From Sphingobacterium spiritivorum (lineage in GTDB: Bacteria > Bacteroidota > Bacteroidia > Sphingobacteriales > Sphingobacteriaceae): 64,000 bases of DNA. Under the pieces are notes generated by a model. It was not told the DNA's origin and searched no databases. It worked only from the letters and a program-made list of their open reading frames with translations. Positions 1 to 7,459 of this stretch are shown piece by piece (the stretch's first letter is position 1; each line of letters starts with the position of its first letter). The stretch covers positions 4,836,001 through 4,900,000 of the forward strand of contig NZ_CP068083.1 in assembly GCF_016725325.1 (NCBI RefSeq), written 5' to 3'. The position numbers and the translations under genes are program-made.

Positions 1-223
1 CTATTCGGCTAACCGCCAGACAGGTACAACTACTGTCATAGATGCTGCCACTTATGCTGTACTGGCGGATTTACCGACAGGATCGCATCCAAATAATGTA
101 AAAGTATCTCCACAGACGGGAGCGGCTTATGTGATTAATAAAGCTAAAGGTGGCAGACCAGTGGAAGGACAGCCTGCCCCTCCTGCAGATACCAACGGTG
201 ATACGATTACGCTGATCCGATAA
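1..223 (+). CDS. YncE-like beta-propeller protein, C-terminal fragment
   Basis: The reading frame is open from base 2 and ends at TAA 221-223, giving the last 73 residues of a protein cut by the window edge. The tail has propeller-blade character (TTTVIDAATYAV, then NNVKVSPQTGAAYVINK) and resembles the C-terminus of the complete YncE-like protein encoded at 6305-7342 on the other strand (TISINAGNGTVYVTNK there). The family is secreted or periplasmic and in enterobacteria is linked to iron limitation; the molecular role is not settled. An intrinsic terminator follows 15 bases after the stop, so it is probably the last gene of its transcript. Confidence 0.75.
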   Translation, partial: YSANRQTGTTTVIDAATYAVLADLPTGSHPNNVKVSPQTGAAYVINKAKGGRPVEGQPAPPADTNGDTITLIR

Positions 224-237
224 GTAAAACTCATTCG

Positions 238-283
238 TAGGTTTTGATAAAGAGGAAAGTCTTTGTCAAAACCTATTTATTTT
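238..283 (+). terminator. intrinsic terminator after the YncE-like fragment
   Basis: A perfect 10-bp inverted repeat (TAGGTTTTGA at 238-247, TCAAAACCTA at 266-275) encloses a further AAAGA/TCTTT stem and is followed by TTTATTTT. It sits between the YncE-like stop and the first permease gene. A TTG at 244 would give an N-terminally longer permease, but that codon lies inside the hairpin, which argues for the ATG at 313 as the real start. Confidence 0.85.
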
Positions 284-312
284 ATAGTAAAAGCATACCG
301 CAAAAGATATTA

Positions 313-1254
313 ATGCGCATTCTGTTTCTTATAGTTCTTATACTCCTGGCTATTGTTTCTCTTTTTACAGGAGTCAAAGAGATTTCTCTTTCTGAGATCT
401 TCCATCTGTCGGAAGATCAGCTACTGGTCTTTACGATCAGCAGAATTCCACGTACAGCGGCACTGATACTGGCCGGAGGAGGTCTCAGTATTGTCGGATT
501 TATTATGCAGCAGATTACACAAAACAAATTTGTGTCACCAACTACGGCAGGTTCTCTGGAAGCTGCAAAAATGGGAATCCTTTTCAGTTTACTACTCATC
601 CCACAGGAATCACTGGTCTATAAAATGCTCTTTGCTTTGTGCTTTACCTTTGCTGCAAGTATGCTGTTCATGGCTATGGTAAGGCGTATTCGCTTCCGGA
701 GTACGGTATTCATTCCGCTGATTGGTATTCTATTCGGAAATATTCTGGGAGCAATCTCTACATTTTTTGCCTATAAGCATAATATTGTCCAAAATGTACA
801 AGGATGGTTAATGGGCGATTTTTCCGCAGTTCTTCAGGGACAATATGAAACCATCTACATTATTTTGCCTGCCGTGTTGATCAGTTATGTCTATGCAGAC
901 CGCTTTACTATTGCAGGAATGGGGGAGAGTTTTTCAAAAAACCTCGGACTTCCCTATCTGACAGTTGTCAATCTGGGGTTATTTGTAGTTTCAGTTACTG
1001 TGAGTGTCACTATTGTCACCGTAGGTGCTATACCCTTTTTAGGGCTTATCATTCCTAATATTGTCAGTATGATATACGGCGACAATCTCCGCAAAAATCT
1101 GCCTTATACGGCATTGATAGGTGCTATTTTTCTTTTAGTATGCGATATACTGGGCAGAGTTCTTATATATCCCTACGAAATCCCCATCGGACTGATGGTC
1201 GGAATTACAGGGGGAATTATCTTCTTTTTACTGATCCTAAAACGTAACAGATGA
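313..1254 (+). CDS. ferric-siderophore ABC transporter permease, FecCD family (first subunit)
   Basis: Inner-membrane permease subunit of an iron-siderophore importer. From ATG 313 it has 313 residues, the usual FecCD length, and hydrophobic helices throughout. Family features include the early segment RIPRTAALILAGGGLSIVG, the QNKFVSPTTAGSLEAAK stretch after it, and the late GAIPFLGLIIPNIV segment. The order permease-permease-ATPase-binding protein and the close resemblance of the parts match the YclNOPQ/CeuBCDE type importers, which in other bacteria take up catecholate or petrobactin-like ferric complexes. The stop overlaps the next start (ATGA), so the subunits are translationally coupled. 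Substrate cannot be read from the sequence. Confidence 0.92.
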   Translation: MRILFLIVLILLAIVSLFTGVKEISLSEIFHLSEDQLLVFTISRIPRTAALILAGGGLSIVGFIMQQITQNKFVSPTTAGSLEAAKMGILFSLLLIPQESLVYKMLFALCFTFAASMLFMAMVRRIRFRSTVFIPLIGILFGNILGAISTFFAYKHNIVQNVQGWLMGDFSAVLQGQYETIYIILPAVLISYVYADRFTIAGMGESFSKNLGLPYLTVVNLGLFVVSVTVSVTIVTVGAIPFLGLIIPNIVSMIYGDNLRKNLPYTALIGAIFLLVCDILGRVLIYPYEIPIGLMVGITGGIIFFLLILKRNR

Positions 1255-2201
1255 AACAACAGTCTCGTGTATGGATCATGCTGGCACTATTGGCCGTACT
1301 TATCGTCGCGTTTCTTTTTTACGATACGGGTCGCAATATCGATTATGTGCTCCCCAGACGTGCCATTCGTCTGGCGACCATTGTTGTCGTCGGAATCAGC
1401 GTAGCTTATTCATCGATGATCTTTCAGACGATTACCAACAATAAGATACTCACTCCCTCTATTATGGGATATGAATCGATCTTTATCCTTTTCCAGACCA
1501 TCATTGTATTTGTCTATGGGGATAAGACTTTTCAGGTCATTTCACAAACGGATAATTTCTTTTATGCGATCCTGCTGATGTTATTTTTTTCATGGGTGAT
1601 GTACATGCTGATCTTTGGAAAAAGTAAGCGCAATATATATCATCTGCTGCTGATCGGACTGATACTTGGGACACTGTTTCAGACCATCAGTCAGTTTATG
1701 CAGATTGTCATAGATCCCAATGAATTCTCAGTGATAGAGGGCTATATGTTTGTTTCGTTCAATAAGATGAACAGCAGTCTGCTGCTGATTGCTTCAGTAG
1801 TCCTGCTTGGAACACTCCTATGGGCGCAACGCTATGTTAAATATCTGGATGTCCTCGCATTGGGAAGAGAGCATGCTATTAACCTGGGACTGGATTACAA
1901 TAGACTGATCAAACGGTATATGCTGATTATCTCCCTTCTGGTATCCGTTTCTACAGCCCTTGTCGGACCGGTAACCTTTCTGGGTATTCTGGTTACGAAT
2001 CTTACCTACGAACTGACTCCGTCTTCCAGACATAAAGTTATGATCTGGATATGTGGTCTGATAGCCTGTATTGCATTACTTGCAGGACAATTTATGGTTG
2101 AACATGTCTTTAATTTTTCTACGACAGTAAGTATTGTTATCAATTTCGCAGGAGGGCTTTACTTTATGTACTTAATCTTAAAATCACGAAAACGCATATG
2201 A
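1251..2201 (+). CDS. ferric-siderophore ABC transporter permease, FecCD family (second subunit)
   Basis: The second membrane subunit, 316 residues, pairs with the preceding permease to form the translocation channel. Family signs include RLATIVVVGISVAYSSMIFQ near the N-terminus, followed by TNNKILTPSIMGYES, and GPVTFLGILVTNLTYEL near the C-terminus, where FecCD proteins contact the ATPase. ATG 1251 overlaps the upstream stop by four bases, and its own stop overlaps the ATPase start in the same ATGA fashion, an arrangement typical of stoichiometric complexes. It is similar in layout to YclO/CeuC. Confidence 0.92.
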   Translation: MKQQSRVWIMLALLAVLIVAFLFYDTGRNIDYVLPRRAIRLATIVVVGISVAYSSMIFQTITNNKILTPSIMGYESIFILFQTIIVFVYGDKTFQVISQTDNFFYAILLMLFFSWVMYMLIFGKSKRNIYHLLLIGLILGTLFQTISQFMQIVIDPNEFSVIEGYMFVSFNKMNSSLLLIASVVLLGTLLWAQRYVKYLDVLALGREHAINLGLDYNRLIKRYMLIISLLVSVSTALVGPVTFLGILVTNLTYELTPSSRHKVMIWICGLIACIALLAGQFMVEHVFNFSTTVSIVINFAGGLYFMYLILKSRKRI

Positions 2202-2959
2202 TCAAATTTCAGGATATATCTAAACAATATGGAGATAAAGAAGTGTTGAAAAACATTTCTTCTAACATATCCCGGGGAAAGATTACCTCTCTTATTGGTC
2301 CTAACGGAGCTGGTAAAAGTACTTTGCTATCGATAATATGCCGTTTACTGAAGCAAGATAAGGGTATGGTAAGCTTGTTGGATAAGGACGTCACGCAGTA
2401 CAAAAGTAATGATTTTGCCAAACACCTTTCGATTCTACGCCAATCGAATCATCTTGATCTCAAACTGACGGTACGGGATCTGGTCTCTTTCGGACGCTTT
2501 CCATATTCACAGGGAAGGCTCAATGCTGAGGATAAACAATATATCGATCAGGCACTTGCTTTTTCAGAACTGGAGCAACTTCAGGATGCGTACATAGATG
2601 AGTTGAGTGGCGGACAGCGTCAGCGTGCTTTTCTGTCTATGATTATTGCTCAGAATACAGAGTTTATTCTATTGGACGAGCCGCTTAATAACCTGGATAT
2701 GAAACATGCTGTACAGGTGATGAAAACCTTACGCAGACTGGTTGATGAACTTGGTAAAACAGTGGTTATGGTCATTCATGAGATTAATTTTGCAGCGCAA
2801 TACTCTGATCAGATTATTGCCATGAAAGACGGAGCCATTTATTACCATGAGGACACGGAGAAAGTTATTAATGCAAAAAGACTAAAGGAAATTTTTGACA
2901 TTGAATTTGACATTATTGAAAATGGCGCTTCCAAAATCTGTAATTACTTCAATATCTGA
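2198..2959 (+). CDS. ferric-siderophore ABC transporter ATP-binding protein
   Basis: Cytosolic ATPase of the importer, 253 residues. Walker A is GPNGAGKST at residues 34-42, the ABC signature LSGGQ lies at about 136-140, Walker B FILLDEP follows at about 155-162, and the switch histidine is in VMVIHEINFA. The start overlaps the stop of the second permease. It resembles the FepC/YclP class of iron-complex ATPases. Confidence 0.93.
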   Translation: MIKFQDISKQYGDKEVLKNISSNISRGKITSLIGPNGAGKSTLLSIICRLLKQDKGMVSLLDKDVTQYKSNDFAKHLSILRQSNHLDLKLTVRDLVSFGRFPYSQGRLNAEDKQYIDQALAFSELEQLQDAYIDELSGGQRQRAFLSMIIAQNTEFILLDEPLNNLDMKHAVQVMKTLRRLVDELGKTVVMVIHEINFAAQYSDQIIAMKDGAIYYHEDTEKVINAKRLKEIFDIEFDIIENGASKICNYFNI

Positions 2960-3007
2960 TTTTTAAAATTAAAATTTATTATTTACACATATAACATTCG
3001 AATTAAT

Positions 3008-3940
3008 ATGAACAAACTGATCAAAAATATAAGTTGTATTATACTTCTGGCTGTAGCAGCCAGCTGCAACAGTACTAAGAAAAATGACGGGGCAGCTACT
3101 GACTCCATCACTGTAGAACATAAACTCGGTAAAGCTCAGGTCGTCACTTCCCCCTCCCGGATTGTAGTATTTGATATCGGCGCATTAGAAACACTGGATC
3201 AACTGGGCATTCCTGTAGCCGGTGTTCCAAAAGATAATATACCGGACCATCTTATCAAATACAAAAATGAGGAAGCAATAGCCAATGTGGGATCTGTGAA
3301 AGAACCCAACTACGAGAAAATCAATGCACTGAATCCGGATCTCATCCTGATTTCCAGCCGACAGGAAAAGTTTTATGATGAATTGAATAAGATAGCTCCT
3401 ACTGTTTTTGTCGGTGTAGATGATAAAGACTACATGGCATCTTTCCGCAAAAATACACTTCTGATCGGGCAACTGGTTGGAAAGGAGGCAGAAGCCAAAA
3501 CTAAACTGGATGCTATTGATGAAAAATTAAAAGCGGCTCGGGGTCAGCTAAAAGGAGATGATCACAAGGCTTTGATTATCCTGCACAACAATGGTCGTTT
3601 CAGTGCTTACGGTAAAGGATCCCGTTTTGGTTTTATCCATGATGTACTTGGTGTAAAGCCGGCTCAGGAGCAACTGGAAGTGGCTATACATGGTCAAAAG
3701 ATTTCCAATGAATTTATAGCGGAGACTAATCCTGATTATCTTTTTATCATAGACCGTAATGCAGTGGTTGCCGGTAAAGCCGGTAATAAAAGTGAAATTG
3801 AAAATAAACTGATCCAACAAACAAATGCCTACAAAAACGGCAAACTTATCTATCTCAATCCACAAATCTGGTATCTTTCAGGAGGTGGTATTACCTCTAC
3901 GGATATGATGATAGACGAAATCATAAAAGCATTAAAATAA
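3008..3940 (+). CDS. siderophore-binding lipoprotein of the ABC importer
   Basis: This 310-residue protein begins with a signal peptide ending in a lipobox (AVAASC), so it is a predicted inner-membrane-anchored periplasmic lipoprotein. The rest fits the two-lobed periplasmic-binding-protein fold of the YclQ/CeuE type: RIVVFDIGALETLDQLG opens lobe one, ALNPDLILISSRQ follows, and a long helix rich in charged residues connects to lobe two (GVKPAQEQL, then NPDYLFIIDR). It lies 48 bases after the ATPase gene in the same operon and would deliver the ferric siderophore to the permease pair. Confidence 0.92.
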   Translation: MNKLIKNISCIILLAVAASCNSTKKNDGAATDSITVEHKLGKAQVVTSPSRIVVFDIGALETLDQLGIPVAGVPKDNIPDHLIKYKNEEAIANVGSVKEPNYEKINALNPDLILISSRQEKFYDELNKIAPTVFVGVDDKDYMASFRKNTLLIGQLVGKEAEAKTKLDAIDEKLKAARGQLKGDDHKALIILHNNGRFSAYGKGSRFGFIHDVLGVKPAQEQLEVAIHGQKISNEFIAETNPDYLFIIDRNAVVAGKAGNKSEIENKLIQQTNAYKNGKLIYLNPQIWYLSGGGITSTDMMIDEIIKALK

Positions 3941-3947
3941 TAGCCCT

Positions 3948-4760
3948 ATGGAACAGACAGCTATAGCAAGACATATATTCCATGTCAGTAAAAAAGAATT
4001 TATAACACCTCATTATATACGGGTTACTCTTCAGGGAGACGGTGCTGCAGAATTTGCGGCATGTACTATCGGAGCTAATAATAAGATTTTTATACCTCCG
4101 GCAGGAACCAAAGACGTTGTTTTCCCTGTATTCGATGCTGAAAAGGGAGCCTGGATAAATCCTGCAGACAATGAAAAGCCTATTGTCAGAACGTATACAC
4201 ATCGGGGTATAGATGTAGCGAATAAAGAGATCATGATTGATTTTGTAAACCATGGTGATAATGGTCCCGCTTCTTCGTGGGCTCTTCATGCGCAGGAAGG
4301 AGATGCTTTGGGCGTAGCGATGAAACTTCGAAAAAATCCGTTATATCCTGCCGCGGAATGGTATTTTTTGATCGGAGATGCTACAGCCATCCCGGTACTG
4401 GCCAGTATTCTCGAAAGTTTACCAGCAGAAGCAAAAGGACATTGCATTCTGGAAGTCTCTTCTCCTACAGATATACAACCTCAACTCGGACACCCCGGAT
4501 TTACTATCCAATGGATCTTCAACGGGCATCCTGAATCCGGAAGCAGTTTGGCGGAAGAAGTGCTGAAAGTATCTATACCTGACGAAGGTTCACACTTTGC
4601 ATATGTAGCCTGTGAATACAGCTCCGTCAAGGCATTGCGCACCTATTTCCGTGAAGAACTGAACTGGAGCAATCAGGAACTTTATGCATTTTCGTACTGG
4701 AAGGCCGGTGTAGCGGAAGATCAGTCTGCACAGGACCGCAGACAGGAAAAAGAACAGTAA
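3948..4760 (+). CDS. siderophore-interacting protein, NAD(P)H-dependent ferric-siderophore reductase
   Basis: A 270-residue cytosolic flavoprotein of the SIP/ViuB family that reduces ferric siderophores to release iron. The FAD-binding half carries the RTYTHR motif (family RxYT) and ends in HGDNGPASSWA; the C-terminal half has the reductase-fold pieces YFLIGDATAIPVL and YVACEYSSVKALR, and the family-typical ending FSYWKAG. It starts 7 bases after the binding-protein gene, so uptake and cytosolic release are encoded in one operon. No terminator is evident after it; the transcript would run into the repeat region. Confidence 0.92.
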   Translation: MEQTAIARHIFHVSKKEFITPHYIRVTLQGDGAAEFAACTIGANNKIFIPPAGTKDVVFPVFDAEKGAWINPADNEKPIVRTYTHRGIDVANKEIMIDFVNHGDNGPASSWALHAQEGDALGVAMKLRKNPLYPAAEWYFLIGDATAIPVLASILESLPAEAKGHCILEVSSPTDIQPQLGHPGFTIQWIFNGHPESGSSLAEEVLKVSIPDEGSHFAYVACEYSSVKALRTYFREELNWSNQELYAFSYWKAGVAEDQSAQDRRQEKEQ

Positions 4761-4811
4761 ATACAAAAGCAGCATTAAGTTGTGGATTAAAGATAAAACC
4801 TCCCTCTGCCT

Positions 4812-4935
4812 TCGCAGAACCGCCGTTACAACTTCTCTCTCCTTCTTAAGCAGAGATGCCCGAAGGGCAGAGAGGTAAATTTTAAAACTGCAAAACCTCA
4901 CCCTAACCCTCTCCTTAAAAATGAGAGGGAATTGG
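4812..4935. repeat. isolated copy of the GCCCGAAGGGC palindromic repeat module
   Basis: This stretch carries the same ordered pieces as the tandem array that follows: a TTCGCAGAACC start, CTCTCCTTCTTAAG, ATGCCCGAAGGGCAGAGAGG, then CCCTAACCCTCTCCTTA and GAGAGGGAATT. It lacks the other hairpins of the 334-bp unit. It is noncoding on both strands by appearance. Confidence 0.8.
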
Positions 4936-5092
4936 TTTATCAAATAGTAAAAAAGGTGTATAAAAAGTCAAGTCCAACCCTTTGAAAATTTCATATCTGA
5001 AATGATACTGTAAGGGAGGTACGTATAAAATCGCATAAAAAGGAAGGGGTATCTAATCTTTTCGGACAGCCCCAATTCTATTGTAGTAACTT

Positions 5093-5889
5093 CGTTACAA
5101 CTTTTCTCTCTTCTTAAGCAGAGATGCCCGAAGGGCAGAGAGGTTAATCTACATCAGTCCAAAACCTCTCCCTAACCCTCTCCTTACAAAGGAGAGGGAA
5201 TTAGCCTCGCAGAACTACTATTATAAGTCGAAAGGATAGCTTTAAGTGGATAAATAGTATTGTCCGCGTCTGCCGGTGTCCTCACCGGCAGTATGGTAAT
5301 TCTGGCTTTATAATTTGGCGTCCCCGCCAAATAACGCTATTAAATACTTAAGTTAATTTAGGTTTCCTGACGCAGGTTTCGATATTAGATCTCTAAACCT
5401 CTCCCTAACCATTCGCAGAACCACCGTTACAACTTTTTCTCTCCTTCTTAAGGAGAGATGCCCGAAGGGCAGAGAGGTTAATCTACATCAGTCCAAAACC
5501 TCTCCCTAACCCTCTCCTTACAAAGGAGAGGGAATTAGCCTCGCAGAACCGTTATTATAAGTCGAAGGGATAGCTTTAGGTGGATAAGTAGTATTGCCCG
5601 CGTCTGCCGGTGTCCTCACCGGCAGTATGGTAATTCTGGCTCTATAATTTGGCGGGGACGCCAAATAACGCTATTAAATACTTAAGTTAATTTAGGTTTC
5701 CTGACGCAGGTTTCGATATTAGATCTCTAAACCTCTCCCTAACCATTCGCAGAACCACCGTTACAACTTTTTCTCTCCTTCTTAAGGAGAGATGCCCGAA
5801 GGGCAGAGAGGTTAATCTACATCAGTTCAAAACCTCTCCCTAACCCTTCCGACCAGTCGGAACAGGTTCTCCTTACAAAAGAGAGGGAA
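5093..5889. repeat. tandem array of a 334-bp palindrome-rich repeat (two full units and one partial)
   Basis: The landmark ATGCCCGAAGGGC recurs at 5124, 5458 and 5792, exactly 334 bases apart. Unit boundaries are about 5093-5424, 5425-5758 and 5759-5889 (partial). Each full unit contains several perfect hairpins: CTCTCCTT/AAGGAGAG, GCCCGAAGGGC, CTGCCGGTG-TCCT-CACCGGCAG and ATTTGGCG-(4 nt)-CGCCAAAT. The two full units are nearly identical, yet the loop of the last hairpin reads TCCC in the first and GGGA in the second, meaning that the palindrome is present in opposite orientation. The partial unit carries a 21-bp palindromic insertion at 5847-5867. The array separates the siderophore operon from a Fur-like gene whose stop codon overlaps the last repeat bases. 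Confidence 0.9.
5847..5867. mobile_element. 21-bp palindromic micro-insertion in the third repeat unit
   Basis: Compared with the second unit, CCCTAACCC is followed here by 21 extra bases before TCTCCTTA resumes. The insert holds the perfect hairpin TTCCGAC-CA-GTCGGAA. Read on the minus strand it begins ACCTGT, as does the 20-bp insert at 34755-34774. Confidence 0.65.
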
Positions 5890-6180
5890 TTATCGATTTG
5901 CCAATCGATATATACGTTTCCGGGTATCAGTCTGATACTTCACCCCCATCAACCCTAAGGAGCATAAAAGCTTTATTGTACTGTATATAGTTGCCAATGC
6001 AATATCAAATTCATCTTTTAACCGGAGCCATATCTGCTCTACATCATCTATAATTTTGAGCTTACAGATCATCTGTATCACTATCTCACGCTGTCTGGTC
6101 AATTTATGTCCAGAGGCATGAACCGTTTCCAATATTCTTTTGAGCGTTACATAATAGTTTCTTTTGCCTGGTAGTTCCAT
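5890..6180 (-). CDS. truncated Fur-like winged-helix protein
   Basis: A 96-residue protein that matches only the N-terminal DNA-binding domain of the Fur family: LTRQREIVIQMI, then a helix containing VEQIWLRLKD, and the recognition part IALATIYSTIKLLCSLGLM followed by the wing KRIYRLANR. Typical Fur proteins are 130-160 residues and continue with a histidine-rich dimerisation and metal-binding domain, which is missing. Its TAA stop is formed where the 334-bp repeat array ends (GGGAATTA), so the array may have removed the 3' part of the gene. Alternatively it is a genuine one-domain regulator. It could affect the adjacent iron genes, but that is inference from position. Confidence 0.7.
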   Translation of the reverse strand: MELPGKRNYYVTLKRILETVHASGHKLTRQREIVIQMICKLKIIDDVEQIWLRLKDEFDIALATIYSTIKLLCSLGLMGVKYQTDTRKRIYRLANR

Positions 6181-6251
6181 AATTTAAATGCTGTTGCTTT
6201 CCTTTGAGATGATCAATCCCAAAACTTTAGTATTCTATATTTATTCCGAAG

Positions 6252-6278
6252 AAAAAAGTCATCTCCAAAGAGATGACC
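6252..6278 (-). terminator. intrinsic terminator of the YncE-like gene
   Basis: On the minus strand GTCATCTC and GAGATGAC form an 8-bp stem over a short loop, followed by TTTTTTC. It lies just downstream of the stop at 6305. Confidence 0.85.
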
Positions 6279-6304
6279 TTTACTCAACCAACACACTTGC
6301 AGTA

Positions 6305-7342
6305 TTATAAACTTCTTACGATTTTCATAACTGTATTTCCGTTTTCAACAGGCTCACCTTTACGGCCAACTTGTTTATTTGTTACATACACAGTTCCATT
6401 ACCAGCATTAATGCTGATGGTATTAGGTAATCCCTGTGTTTCAATACGTTCCAGTATTTTATACGTTTTCATATCCACTGCAACTACCTCTTTCTTATTA
6501 CGGTTAGCAGCATACAGTACATCTTTATCCGCATCATAGGCTATACCTATCGGAGATGCATCATATCCCAGATATACCTTATTAATGATTTTGCCTGTAC
6601 CACTATCCACTACAGTGATATTATTATCATTTGACTGACTCACAAAAATGCGGTTGCCGCTCTTATCTAATGTAATATTCAAAGGGCAGTATGACCAGGT
6701 CTGGAATTTGGATTCGAGTGCACCGTTATCTGCATTGTAGACCAGAATATTTCCTTCCATAGTCTCTGAATCCGTGGCATACACTTTCCCTTTTTCTGCA
6801 TCGGTAGCCAATCCTAACAAGGAACCACCCGGATATTCCATAAAAGATTGGATGCTTTTGGAATCTCCGTTAATCACCCATATTGACGGGTTACCATGAT
6901 CAGACACATACACTTTATTGCGGGACTCATCTACAGTTAACTCTCTGATCTTAGATTTGCTGCGTTCATTTTTGATTAGCTGAACCTGTTTTGTTTTGAG
7001 ATCTACAGCACTCACCGCACTCTGAAGCGAATGGCCAACATACAAAGTCTGTGTTTTATTGTTCAATGCTATACCAAAAGGCAGATTTTTACCAACATTG
7101 ATAGAATCCACAACAACCAGATCCTGCCCGTTAAGTACATAGATGTAATTATCCACTTCTTTATTGAAACCTGGTTTCGGGCCGGCAACATAGACCTGAT
7201 CCATACTCGGATTATAGACTAACTGATATACTTCACTATCAATTTTTTGTTTTTTATCGATACGGAAAAGCGGAGTTTTCTCCTGGGCCTGAACGGCTAC
7301 AGTGGCAAACAAAAGGCCACATACAATAAACATCTTTTTCAT
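6305..7342 (-). CDS. YncE-like YVTN beta-propeller protein
   Basis: The protein has 345 residues from ATG 7342 (a TTG at 7363 is also in frame but less likely), starting with a Sec signal peptide ending VAVQAQ. Repeated blades follow, with segments such as NYIYVLNGQDLVVVDSINV, GNILVYNADNGAL and NNITVVDSGTGKIINKV, each ending with the family-typical DADKDVLYAANR type of strand. Length and blade count fit YncE (about 350 residues), a periplasmic seven-bladed propeller. It has its own terminator and is separated from the upstream DUF4374 gene by another. A paralogue ends at base 223, so the siderophore importer is bracketed by two such genes. Molecular function is unknown. Confidence 0.85.
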   Translation of the reverse strand: MKKMFIVCGLLFATVAVQAQEKTPLFRIDKKQKIDSEVYQLVYNPSMDQVYVAGPKPGFNKEVDNYIYVLNGQDLVVVDSINVGKNLPFGIALNNKTQTLYVGHSLQSAVSAVDLKTKQVQLIKNERSKSKIRELTVDESRNKVYVSDHGNPSIWVINGDSKSIQSFMEYPGGSLLGLATDAEKGKVYATDSETMEGNILVYNADNGALESKFQTWSYCPLNITLDKSGNRIFVSQSNDNNITVVDSGTGKIINKVYLGYDASPIGIAYDADKDVLYAANRNKKEVVAVDMKTYKILERIETQGLPNTISINAGNGTVYVTNKQVGRKGEPVENGNTVMKIVRSL

Positions 7343-7408
7343 TTTATTAATAATTAGACTCAATATAAATAAGTAGCGTAAACAGTCTTTTCCCGAAGGT
7401 CAAAACAC

Positions 7409-7437
7409 AAAAAAAGGCGTACCGAATCCGGTACGCC
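7409..7437 (-). terminator. intrinsic terminator of the receptor/DUF4374 operon
   Basis: On the minus strand GGCGTACCG and CGGTACGCC form a perfect 9-bp stem with a 4-base loop, followed by a run of seven T residues. It lies 23 bases beyond the DUF4374 stop. Confidence 0.92.
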
Positions 7438-7459
7438 CTGTTTCATAGGTATTAATATG

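Noticed and set aside
244..312. N-terminal extension of the first permease from TTG 244
   Set aside because: The TTG lies inside a strong terminator hairpin and the extension has no permease character; ATG 313 gives the usual family length.
4590..4943. Minus-strand 117-codon open frame over the end of the reductase gene and the first repeat module
   Set aside because: It is antisense to a conserved gene and runs into palindromic repeats; no protein-like features.
5093..5889. CRISPR array
   Set aside because: Units are 334 bp, nearly identical throughout and directly adjacent; there are no short repeats with unique spacers and no cas genes.
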